This document shows, in pieces, positions 1-9,900 of a stretch of 13,304 nucleotides of DNA. Each line of letters begins with the position of its first letter. Positions within the stretch are counted from its first letter, which is position 1. Source of the stretch: Spongospora subterranea. Its lineage: Eukaryota; Endomyxa; Phytomyxea; Plasmodiophorida; Plasmodiophoridae. A program made the position numbers and the translations under genes. The stretch lies in NCBI GenBank assembly GCA_900404475.1, contig OUQQ01000563.1, forward strand, positions 1 through 13,304. The letters are read 5' to 3'. The notes beneath the pieces were generated by a model. It searched no databases. It saw nothing but the letters and a program-made list of their open reading frames with translations, and was not told the DNA's origin.

Positions 1-58
1 CCATTTGTTGTAGTTTTTTCTTGTTTCGTTTGATGTTTGCCAACCATAGTACGCTCAG

Positions 59-820
59 GTCCTTGCGTGCCTTTGCAACCCGACAGCAACTATGACGACG
101 TCATCACGGCCAACCGCACAAACGGGTTCGGGCCCGAAGTCCGCCGTCGAATCCTGATCGGAACGTTTCTTCTATCCAACGCCGCCATGAGCGACTATTT
201 TGTCAAGGCGCAACGCATAAGAGCACAACTTATGAAAGAATTCAGATCCGTATTTCTCGACGGTCCGCTGCTTTCCTCTGTTCAAATCTCATTCTACTGC
301 TCTCGTTGTTTTTCGCTTTTATTTTAACCTCTCTGTTTCATGTTTGTTTTTGTTCTAGCTCCGTTTTCGACAAAAATCTATTCGTTTGTGACTTTTTCGG
401 CATTAAGATTCGTTAAGCGCTTTTTCTGCATTGTTCATATTATGGACTATTGATTTTGTCTGGTAATAGGAGGCGTTGACTGTTTGCTAACGCCGACAGC
501 GTTAACGGATGCGCCGACGTTTGCCGACATCGAACGCGGCAATGACGACCATCTGACCACATATGCCAATGTACTGACCAGATTGTTTCCGATTTCCTAA
601 ATGCGGAATTGGGCTGAGGTTTCTTGTGCAGGATGTGATGACCGTACCGGCCTCGTTGACCGGATTGCCAGCGATCTCGTTACCGGCCAGGCTATCGTCG
701 CGTTCCCTCCCCCTGGGGATACAGCTGATCGGCAACGCGTTCGACGAACAGGCTCTGTTTCGGATTGCGCGCGTGATGGAATCGCGAATACAGTTCCCAT
801 CGCTCCAATCAATGTTGTAG
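59..820 (+). CDS. gatA: Glutamyl-tRNA(Gln) amidotransferase subunit A (GatA/QRSL1-type), C-terminal exons, 5' partial
   Basis: The exons are 59-262, 470-570 and 632-820, with stop TAG at 818-820. They splice in phase to 163 residues. Visible stretches include DYFVKAQRIRAQL, GVDCLLTPTAL, VMTVPASLTGLPAISLPA, LPLGIQLIGNAFDEQALF and a final RIQFPSLQSML. These match the C-terminal part of amidase-signature GatA proteins, most closely mitochondrial QRSL1, which also ends in a QFP-type tail. Known role of the family: with GatB and GatC it converts Glu-tRNA(Gln) to Gln-tRNA(Gln), releasing ammonia from glutamine, usually in mitochondria or plastids. The amidase Ser-Ser-Lys catalytic triad and any targeting peptide lie upstream of the window and cannot be assessed. 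Donor GTCCGC at 263 is weak but is the one that keeps phase with the next exon. There is no sign of functional linkage to the kinase cluster. The family call is firm; compartment is inferred. Confidence 0.9.
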
Positions 821-1742
821 AATTATTTGAAAATACCGTGTCTCCTTCGATAAATTATATTCCTTTTCCTTATACACCTGGGAACCTTCCTCGCCGCGGA
901 ATGTGCCGGCGCCTTCCTTCTGTCCGGGTGTAGCGCCGTCGCCTTTCAGTGTTCGGCGACAACGCCATCAATTCCAGGATCTCAAGCGTCAAGTTGAGAA
1001 TGTTGATGCGTCCAACATCGTTGGGAATCGCGTGCTGCCGAACAGTTCAATACGGAAAGCAGTTTTCGGTCGTGGGAGGTGGCTCTGTTCTGACTCAATG
1101 ACAACATTGCCCCATGCGGTCCATCAGGAGACGATGGCGCTACAGGGCGGTGGTGAACGATCAGCACCCAACAGTCTGGCGTTTCCGGATATTGATCAGG
1201 ACGGGATCCCCTTTTTCATTCCCAATCAAAACATTTGCGGCTGATTATTTCCCCAAGTGGAAACGCCCGATGGCGATAGTGCAGTGTCTGAATCAACAGC
1301 CGAAACCTGACGCGAAAAGGTTTTTTTCCATTCCCAGAGCCGATCGCTGTTCCATCAGAAAAGGCCCCGGTTGTCATCATCAGAGCGATTCCCGCTGAGG
1401 AGAGATAATATCTTGATCGCTCCACCCGATCTGGCGTTCCAAACCAGATTGACAAACGCGACAACCGTGCGGGAATTGCATTGCATCGTCAGATGGGCCC
1501 CAACTTCCCAGTCGATCCGGGGGCGTCGAACTCCCTGAATACACATGCCGGGGCCGCCGGATGCGACGCCACCTAGGGCCTGGTGATGGGCGAAATGAGG
1601 CCGCGCGTGCCCGACGATATTCGCCGGGAGTTGTTTGAAAATCGGCGACCCGTGTGTGGGCTCTCAGATTTTGGGGGACCGAGGGGGTCGATTAGCCCTC
1701 AGATCAAGCCCCCTGTTTTTTGGGCCCGATCCGCCCAGTCCA
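821..1742. other. Intergenic stretch, no supported gene
   Basis: This 922-bp stretch lies between the gatA stop and the kinase A start codon. It should hold the gatA 3' end and the kinase A promoter and 5' UTR. Several open frames exist on both strands, but none has a recognisable domain, paralogue or consistent splice structure. I saw no clear TATA box and no canonical AATAAA signal just after gatA. The right half (about 1480-1740) is clearly GC-richer than the left. Confidence 0.6.
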
Positions 1743-4700
1743 ATGGGGAACAAATCGTCCAAGAACCGGGACCTTTCGCACCTCCAACGCAAATGTGAGT
1801 CGCCCTCGTTGTTTTTGTTTTCTGTTGTTGACGTTGTTGGATGTCGTCGCCGGCGACAACGATTGTGCTGAACCGGGGTGTGTGTGTGTTTCGCAGTCGA
1901 CCATGAGGAGGTGGCGATGCTGCAGAGGACGTTCCAGAACCTGGCGGATCGCAGTCAGGGCGGCAAGACCATCGACAAACTGACGTTCGGCCAGGTGTTC
2001 CCGATGCCCGGCATCCTGGGCGACCGGCTGTTCGCCGCCTTCGACCGCANGGGTGTGTGTGTGTTTCGCAGTCGACCATGAGGAGGTGGCGATGCTGCAG
2101 AGGACGTTCCAGAACCTGGCGGATCGCAGCCAGGGCGGCAAGACCATCGACAAACTGACGTTCGGCCAGGTGTTCCCGATGCCCGGCATCCTGGGCGACC
2201 GGCTGTTCGCCGCCTTCGACCGCAAACACGTCGGCGCCATCGACTACGAGGAGTTCATCGCCGGCCTTGGATTCGTCGTTCGTGGCACCCTAGACGAGAA
2301 AGTAATCGCCGGTTTGTTGTTTCCCAACCGGTTCGATTATCTGTTTCTTCGACGATTTCGGAAATCAATCACCAACGCTTTCGCCAAAATTTCCTCGATT
2401 TCCTGGACCGAGTTTCCGAATCATTGAAGCGATATATCGGTTTTTGTTAATTTGTCGACCTGATGACGTCGTTCACTTTATTTTCCTGGACGAAACGAGA
2501 GGATTTTGATTGACAATAGCTCGGCGACCCCGAGATTTCATCCATCAATCTTATTGACCGGATGTTTTGTTTTCTGCACTGACTGATTTGACGGATTTTC
2601 GTGGGCGATGTGTTGGTGTTGGTGATCTGACCGCTGTCGTTCAGGTGGATTTCCTATTCTCCATGTACGATCTGGGCGATCGCGGCTACGTCACGCGAAG
2701 CGAGCTGTCGACCATGCTGAACTCGGTCGTATTCTCGGCCTACGCCATCCTGGACGCCACCGACGAGGGTTTCTGCCACGAGGTCGACGAGGCCCTCAAC
2801 GCCCGCGTCGGTTCGATCGCCGCCCCTTCGCTAATTCGGACGGTTTGTGGCTGATCGACTCGATCAGGTTGGGGAATTGGTCAGCGCCGCCTTCGGCAAC
2901 AGCGACACCGAACGCCTATCGAAAGGAGAGTTCAGAAAATGGGTCAGACCTTGAAAACACGACGCGTTCTTGCCGACATGACAGTCTCCAGAAATTACCA
3001 AATTTGACCTTTCGAATTTCGTTGATTTGAACGCGCGACATCATCTGACAGGATTTCTTTGATCAGGTGTTCGAAAATCTCGATACGCTGGACGTGCTGG
3101 ATCACGCGTTCTCCAACGGTTCCGGGGCGTCGACCCCATCGGACCCCGTGCGAGTCGCCACGCAGCCGTCCAGTCCGATGCACTCACGGCACCCGTCGAA
3201 TCTCGACTCCAAGCCCAAGTTGACGTTGGATTCGGTCAGCTGAACCGCACCACCAACACCACTATGTCAAATCCCCTCTCATTTTCCAATTTCCTTTCAA
3301 AAATCAATACGTTTTCTTTTGACGGTATGATTGGCTGGCCATGTACGTTACGGACTGTTGACCGTAACGTTACGCACGGCTGGCAACATCACGTTACACA
3401 AGTGACAGTTTTGGGCCCGTTACGTTACAATGCGTCAGAGACGCGGGCCAGGCAATGAAATGGGCGGGCAAGGTTACGATACGCACATGGGTATGATGTT
3501 TATGATACAACATGGGCCGGGTTGATACGATACAAAACAATGGGTTGGCCAATTTGCGATACAAAATTGATGTTTTTTTTGGGTGGCGATAACACTTCAG
3601 ATTCGCTGTCGTTTGTTGAGTCCACATATCCTCTTCATTTGGCCAAGATGTTCTTGTCGTGATCCCGATCTGTTTGCGAATTTGTTCATATCCGACCGTC
3701 GGAGAATGAGCGAAATCAACACACACACACACTGCACAGTTCGTTCTTTGTTTTTGTCGTGATGGGAATTGGTGCATGGTGGCGATCCACTGAAGCTGAT
3801 GTCGTGGTCTGGCCACAGTTGCTGCATTCTGGCGGTGCGACACCCAACGCCGCCGCCCGCCTACAGAAGACGCTCTCGATGCGCCTACGCAAGTCGTCCA
3901 GCGGGTTCAACACGATTCATGGGCTATCGGTTCCCTTGTCGTCCGGGATCGAACGCAAATCGGCGTCCAGTTGTTGTTCGGATCTGTCCGAGGATGGATC
4001 CATCCGATCGTAAGCTCCAAACACGCAGTCCATTCCCATTTCATTTCGCTAATCTGGTTTTGCGATCGCGTCGTTAATTCGTCTCCTCTTCACCAATTTC
4101 ACCCCTCTTCGAAGACATTTTTCTCCCCGTTCAATGGTTTCGCCATTTGTACACATATTTGATATTCCCGATCCGCCGATACGGATCGTGAACGTCGTCG
4201 TTCGTTCCCCGAACTGATTCCCCCCTCTGCTGATCAGATTACCTGTTGCCAAAGAGGAGACCGATCAGGATCTGGTTGATAACGCCGCCGTTGATGACGA
4301 TAAACCCACGTAATCAACCCGACCGCATCGCGTATCCAAACAAATAGTTTTCCAATCTGACCAACGCTGTTGGCCAAGGTCGCCGGCCCAGCTCGAGTGC
4401 AAGACGTGCAACTACAGTATCAGTCTAATCTACTGCTGTGTCTGCGCCCAGGCGCTATCGGGCCCCGTTTGTGACCACTGCCGATCGCCCAACCCGTTCG
4501 CCCATGTCCGTTTTTGCCCGGCCTGCGCCCAGCCGCTGAAACTCGACCTCGACACACCACTCGCCGATCTCCTGTACGTCCTTCACAAAACACCCACTGA
4601 AACCACTCGAACAAACATGTCCAATAGTTCGTTTTTTCATCCATTTTTCCAAAACAAAACCGTTCACAAGAACCGTCTTCGAACCGAATTGTGAAATTTG

Positions 4701-6624
4701 CTGATTTTTGTGCAGAATATCGCCTCGAACTGGATCATTGGACAGCAGGAAGAAGAGCTGCGCCTACATGGAAGGGTGGATGTACAAAGTCGGCAGCATG
4801 TTCAAGGTCGGTTTTTGTCATCGCAATCGGTCGCTCCGTTCTAAATCCGCTTGTTCCAGAACTTGAAGATCCGGTGGTTCCTGCTGCGGGACAACTTCCT
4901 GTACTCGTTCCACAACGAGAAGGAGGTGAAGCCGTCGGGCGTGTTCTGCCTGGAAGGGTGTTTCGTCGAGACCGTCTGCCACGCCGAGCAGAACCCGCAT
5001 ATGCGCTACGGGATCGAGATCTCCTTCTCCCAGGACGTCGCCAGCTCCCGCTTCTTCTACGCCAAGACTGACGAGCTGCGCACGCGCTGGATGAGCGCCA
5101 TCCGCCAGGCCGCTCGCCAGTTCGTCCTTCAGGTGCGAACACGCCCAATCCCATTCAATTCCGCTTTTCAACAAACAAAACGTTTTTCAACTTTTCGTAT
5201 TTTCACAGTTTCAACGTTGATTTGACGCTCCCGCGACATCAGATTGTTTCGTCATCGTTGTCCAAACCCGGAAACCGTTCACATCATCGTTTTTTGTGGT
5301 TTTCATCATCGCCAAATCCAGCGGAAATCGGCTGGCGTTTTTTTGTGTCGGTTCTGAAACAACGCCCCTAATCATCGCAGGACTATTACTCAATCGGGGC
5401 CGAGCTGGGCTCCGGGAAGTTCTCGTCGGTCTGCGATTGCACCCACCTGGCGACCGGGCAGCGGTATGCCGTCAAGATCATCGACAAGACGGGGATGAGC
5501 AACCCGGAGCGGGAGCTGCTGCGCACCGAGATCGCCGTCCTCCAGCTCGTCCACCACCCCAACATTATCCACCTCAAGAACGTGTTCGAGACGCGCGCCA
5601 AGATCTTCATCATCACGACATTGGTCGAAGGTCCTCGAAAGCCGATTTTTTTTTCCTCGCTTTCGTGAACCTTGTTCTGTTGACCGCACAGGTGGCGACC
5701 TGTTCGAACGTATCTCCAAAAAGCACCGGTTCGACGAAGGCACCGCCAAGCGCCTCATCCGCAACCTGTTGTTCGCCATTCAGTATCTGCACGAACGGGG
5801 GATCGTCCACAGGTTCGCCCACGATCGTCCCCGATTCTGTTTCACGACACCAATCGCCTTCACAGGGACCTGAAACCCGAGAACGTCATGATGAGTTCGC
5901 CGAAATCCGACACCGAAATCCAGGTCGGTTCTGCGACGATCGGCCGTTTTCCAGGTTCACCAATCGCCCCCCGCACAGGTCGCCGATTTCGGCCTGAGCA
6001 AGTTCGCGCTGCCCGACGAGGCCATGGACCAGCCATGCGGGACGCTGGCCTACGTCGCCCCCGAGGTCCTGCAGATGAAAGGATACGGGCACGAGGTCGA
6101 CCTCTGGAGCATCGGCGTCATCATGTACCTGCTGCTACGAGGGCGCCTTCCATTCGAGGCCAAGACCAAAGACGAGGCCATCGAGAAGGTGATCGGTTTC
6201 GCCATTTTTCCACAATCGTTTCTCGGTTTCGTCGTCGTTTTCGCGACATTTCTTCGTTTTCTTAACGGTGTTGATTGGGTTTTAGACGCTCCGGGGCAAA
6301 CTGCCTTTGGAAGGGGATGCGATTTGGGAGACGATCTCGCCCGAAGCCAAGGCGATGCTGCGCCAGTTGCTGTGCGCCGAGCCCAAGAAGCGCCTGACCG
6401 CCGGCCAGGCCTTGAAGGACCCCTGGATCACGAGCGTGATGGAGCCGCCCCCCGTCCTGCCCACCCTGGTCATGATTCATTCCCGGAAGGGGTCCCGGGT
6501 CCCACAACATCTCGAGGGCAACGCCGCCCTCGAACCGCCGGTTCAGTCGGGAGCGGCGGGCAACGATCTCTGCTGCGTTGACCGGATCGCCGAAGGAATA
6601 TCGAACCCGATTGCCAGCTCGTGA
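1743..6624 (+). CDS. Kinase A: myristoyl-type EF-hand / double zinc ribbon / PH / CAMK-like Ser/Thr protein kinase
   Basis: Exons: 1743-1794, 2072-2301, 2645-2806, 2868-2942, 3067-3234, 3819-4009, 4238-4309, 4379-4573, 4716-4806, 4860-5132, 5381-5630, 5692-5812, 5866-5923, 5979-6188, 6286-6624. Together they give 828 codons plus stop with all phases matching. The N-terminus is MGNKSSK, a myristoylation-type start. EF-hand-like loops lie at about residues 67-78 and 103-114, with several non-acidic ligand positions. A Ser/Pro-rich linker spans about 190-316. The double zinc ribbon is C324/C327, C336/C339, C348/C351, C363/C366. The PH domain is about 400-497, with K-x-R at 415-417 and the C-terminal helix Trp at 489. 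The kinase (about 506-764) is complete: GSGKFS loop, K535, E553, HRDLKPEN with D628, DFG D649, APE E675. It should phosphorylate Ser/Thr at membranes, perhaps under Ca2+ control (inference). An in-frame upstream Met exists; this start was chosen because kinase B has an equally long 52-nt first exon. Linker exons 6-7 are least certain. Confidence 0.88.
1876..2224. repeat. 175-bp near-perfect direct duplication around a single N, probable assembly artefact
   Basis: Positions 1876-2049 are repeated at 2051-2224 with an offset of 175. The only difference I found is T at 1955 versus C at 2130, a synonymous Ser codon change. A single N at 2050 sits exactly at the junction. Each copy holds the intron 1 acceptor and the 5' two-thirds of kinase A exon 2. 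The first copy runs through the N into intron sequence without a donor, so only the second copy makes a proper exon. The pattern fits two overlapping contig ends joined with a placeholder N, with the mismatch reflecting allelic or read variation. If so, true intron 1 is about 102 bp. Confidence 0.85.
3235..3818 (+). repeat. Longest intron of kinase A, with clustered ACGTTAC and GATAC motifs
   Basis: This 584-bp intron separates the EF-hand part from the Ser-rich linker. ACGTTAC occurs at 3345, 3367, 3391 and 3422, and the second copy lies within the palindrome GTAACGTTAC (3364-3373). GATAC occurs at 3478, 3504, 3524, 3529 and 3558, three of them followed by AA. A short CA microsatellite lies at about 3719-3732. 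An open frame on the opposite strand crosses the intron but has no recognisable domain. The motif cluster could be a decayed tandem repeat or a binding-site array; I cannot tell which. Confidence 0.5.
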
Positions 6625-6735
6625 CGACGCCCAAGATCTCCAGCTGATAATGGGCAATAATGTCCAAGACGGCTCGGCGCCCGGGGCCCACCCAACACGA
6701 TCAATTCAACAAATCTGATTAAACTCTGGGCCCTA

Positions 6736-6741
6736 TTTATT
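6736..6741 (-). terminator. Candidate polyadenylation signal AATAAA for kinase B
   Basis: TTTATT on the + strand reads AATAAA on the - strand, 160 bp past the kinase B stop codon. It is the only canonical hexamer I found in the convergent spacer in that orientation. Use of this signal in this organism is assumed. Confidence 0.4.
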
Positions 6742-6814
6742 ATTGGACGAACAATGATAACGACTAGGGACGCACAACGCGCGACCGGATGGATTGTGTG
6801 TCAAAGAACACAAG

Positions 6815-6853
6815 TTGGTTCAGAACCAATTACGATAATCGTGTTCAGAACAC
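6815..6853. repeat. Two adjacent short inverted repeats sharing the core GTTCAGAAC
   Basis: TTGGTTC-A-GAACCAA (6815-6829) and GTGTTC-A-GAACAC (6841-6853) are perfect inverted repeats with a one-base centre. The two are 11 bp apart and lie within the expected 3' UTR of kinase B. With a one-base loop they are better read as paired palindromic sites than as stable hairpins. Confidence 0.45.
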
Positions 6854-6900
6854 ACCTCGTGTGGATTTGATGATCAACGTTGAGCTGCCCCCGGACCCCA

Positions 6901-9900
6901 TCACGAGGACGTGCTGAAGCCGCTGGCGAAATCGGGGACGCGAGCTGACGGGTGCCGATCGGCCTCGTCGTTGGCGAAGAACCGGTGCTGCAGTGCCTGG
7001 TAGACCGTCAGCCGTCGCCGGGGATTGGCCCGAATCATGCCCTTCATGATGTCCTTGGCGGCCGGCGATACCGTATTCCACACCCAATTGTCATCGAACA
7101 GCAGGGGTCCCGAGCGCAGCGTCTGAACAGATTGACAAAGGAAACGCTGAACACGATGGAACATCGAACGAAAGAAACTCGACAAAAAAATCGCGAAAGG
7201 AAATTAGAGAGAGAAAACACAAAATTGAAAGGACCTACGAGCATCAGCAGGTCGTTCTTGTTTCGGACATCGAACGGGAGACGCCCTCGCAACATCAGGT
7301 ACATCATGACGCCCACGCTCCACATGTCGCCGGCGAATCCGTACCCGTTCTCGATCAGGATCTCAGGCGCCAGGTAGACCAGCGTCCCACAGGGAACGTG
7401 CAGCGGGTCGTAAATCATGGCGTACCGGCTCAGGCCGAAATCGGCCACCTGGACCAACAACGTCGGTAGTGCCAGAACGGGAACACTCAAAACTAAACCA
7501 AAATACAGTGCTAGATCGGCGAACACAAATATACGGTGCCAAACGGGAAAAAACAGTGGCCGAAACGGTAAATTGAATGGCAATGGCTTTGTGAATTTGA
7601 GGAAACGGTACCTGAAGATCGATATCGGAATCGATCGAGTTCATCATGATGTTCCCGGGTTTCAGATCACTAAATGATATCGATTGTTAGAACCGAAATT
7701 TAAGGAACAGATCGGGAGACCGGTTTACCCGTGGACGATCCCGTTGTCGTGGAGATAGCGAACCGCCTCGAGAATCTTCCGAATCACGTGCCGGGTCGTC
7801 CCCTCGCTGAACCGGCGCTTCTGCGCGATCCGTTCGAATAGATCTCCGCCCTTAGCCAAGTTGGTCACGATGAACAGCTGCTGGCGCGTTTCGAACAGCT
7901 GCCGCAGGTGGATGATGAACGGATGGCGCACGATCTGCAGGACTGAAGTCTCGCATCGAAGGTGATCGCGTTGCCGATTGTCCAGCTCCAGCTTGTTCAC
8001 GATCTTGACAGCGTATTCCTTGGCCGTTGTGCGATGGGTGCACTCGTAGACCGCCGACGAGCTGCCGACGCCGCACCTGGCGCCGAGCACGTAATAATCC
8101 TAATAGAATGGTCAGCACCAAGGTGTTCAGCCTTTTGAAGTGGGCACAGAACAAACAACCGTTATTGTCAGAACTTATTTGAAAAGAACTTGAGCAAAAA
8201 CCATTTAAATTCAAAAGTTTTCCAGGTAAGTTCAGTTCTAAAAAGCAACGAAGTATTGCTCGAGGTTGTGTTTGTTCAATGGCGATTGCTAAAAAACAAA
8301 ACCGATGTCGGAAATCTGTACCTCAAAGCGACGCTGTTTGGCGGCGCAACGAATGGCGTCGACCCATTGATCCCGATAGGATTGGTCGACGGCGAACAAA
8401 AACCAGGAGTTGTCAACCTCCTCGGAGATCGATATTTCGATCCCGTACTTGGCGGCGTCGTGGCGATTTTCGACTTCACCGCCGAGACCGAACGGTTCGA
8501 TGAAGCAGCCGTTGAGGCAGATGACGCCGGACGGCGTCGTTGTGCGATCGCTGTGGAACGCGTACAGGAACCCGTTCGTCAACAAACACCAACGCGATTT
8601 CAGGTTCTGTGAACAGCCGGTTAGGGTTTTAGAATTTCCAAATCACCGTTTCGGACCTTGAACATGGACCCCGATTTGTACAGCCATCCCTCCATATAAT
8701 CGCCATGTCCAGTTTTGACACCGATCAGGTTCCTGATCGATATTCAAGCGCTGGTGTTGAAGCGATGGGAAAATACTAACCGTGGGGGATTGTCGTCGAT
8801 CTCGTCGGGACACGGGATGATCCCGTCGTTGCTGGAGAAGCCAGTCGAGCACGGTCTCAATGCCGTTTGCGGATCGAACTGCCTTTTCGAAGTAAGATCA
8901 TGCAATGGCGAACAGCCGTGACCGCCTGAGCATTGGCCAGATCTGCAAGAACACAATGCGACAGACTCAGGGGAGGCAGTGTTTCCAAGTTCACAACCAC
9001 ATTCAAAACATTCTTATAAAATAAACAAACGTTTTTTTTTCTAAGTAGTGACGAATTTCGTCAATGTTAAAGGCGGTGACGACTAACCGGTTTTTTGTGA
9101 TTGGTTTTGGCGGAAGACGGTAATCATTTTGCACAATAGGTTTTTCACTGGAACGATACCTAAATCAGAAAACCCCAATGGGTCAATAATTTTCATTCTT
9201 AATAAAAACAGATCGACCAAAAAGTCAAAAACTAATCCCGAATTTGGCCATTGAAATCGGTAGGTTCGAAAAACAATTTGATTTTTTTTTTGGGCAAACA
9301 AAGGTGAACGAAATTAAAATCGGAGTGAGGTCGGAGGCGATACTGACGAGATCGAACGGGGAATTGGGATGGGCTGAGCTGATTGACCCAACGCGACCAG
9401 GGAATATCGCGGCAGACGGATCAACGGCGACGCCTGCTGACAATGGGCTGACAAACGGGATAAACTATGGCAACACCGCATCTGATCCAGAAAAAATTCA
9501 ATATCGTCGGGTTAAAACACCACACGGAAACAAGTCGGAACACGAAACCGGTCGATGAACGGGACTGAAAACTCGGAAAACCCGAATTGAACAGAAACGC
9601 GACATTGAAAAACGAATCAGTTGTGAAAATACAGTCGAATGATATAAGGAAAATGACAAATAGAGCTGGAAACTGAGGAAAGAAACAAAAACCAAAAGGG
9701 AGATACTTTGGCGACGGTGATCCGACGGGCGGGGTCGAATGCGATCGGGGACGGGACCGGGATGTTGGCCATCGCCGGGAACGGTATCAGGTTCTGGTCG
9801 CGATCGGAGCCGGCGAACTCGCCCGGGAACACGTAGTGCAGCAGGTCCAGGGAATCGGTATAGTTCACGACCTGAACCAAAGACAACGAACGATCGTTTG

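Larger units (their letters stand above)
6625..6900. other. Convergent intergenic region between kinase A and kinase B
   Basis: The 276 bp separate the stop codons of two genes that converge tail-to-tail, so both 3' UTRs must lie here and may overlap. No canonical AATAAA is present on the + strand after kinase A; AATAAT occurs near 6651. Two short inverted repeats (6815-6829 and 6841-6853) sit close to the kinase B stop. Confidence 0.6.

Noticed and set aside
1..58. Possible additional gatA coding sequence at the left edge
   Set aside because: It is T-rich, ends in CTCAG before 59 and does not match GatA proteins, so it is read as the end of an intron.
1355..1546. A - strand frame with RTVVAFVN followed by ARSGG, loosely like the start of a diacylglycerol kinase catalytic domain
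   Set aside because: Spacing between the two pieces is wrong, and no convincing glycine-rich GGDGT motif or further exons follow downstream. The likeness is too short to support a gene or pseudogene.
1881..2069. Short GT microsatellites near the intron 1 acceptors, considered as a regulatory repeat
   Set aside because: They are only about five units long and the second is a copy created by the 175-bp duplication.
2053..2427. Kinase A exon 2 taken as an unspliced frame continuing past 2301
   Set aside because: Homology with kinase B stops at the Lys codon ending at 2301, a GTAATC donor follows, and the EF-hand sequence resumes in phase at 2645.
3043..3066. Alternative acceptor about 18 bp earlier for kinase A exon 5, adding DFFDQ in frame
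   Set aside because: It is open and in phase, but the acceptor at 3065-3066 restores the W-V junction seen in kinase B. It remains possible as an alternative splice form.
3394..3843. 149-codon open frame on the - strand
   Set aside because: It lies antisense to the large intron and exon 6 of kinase A, has no domain, and is full of low-complexity and repeated-motif sequence.
4735..5174. Long - strand frames opposite the kinase A PH domain
   Set aside because: They are Arg- and Gly-rich antisense shadows of GC-rich exons; the + strand frame gives a clear PH domain with correct splice sites.
8781..8880. A - strand frame reading GIETVLDWLLQQRR, which resembles the last helix of a UBA domain
   Set aside because: It ends in the wrong phase for the next kinase B exon, and no in-phase upstream exon supplies the rest of a UBA domain. 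The alternative frame keeps phase on both sides.
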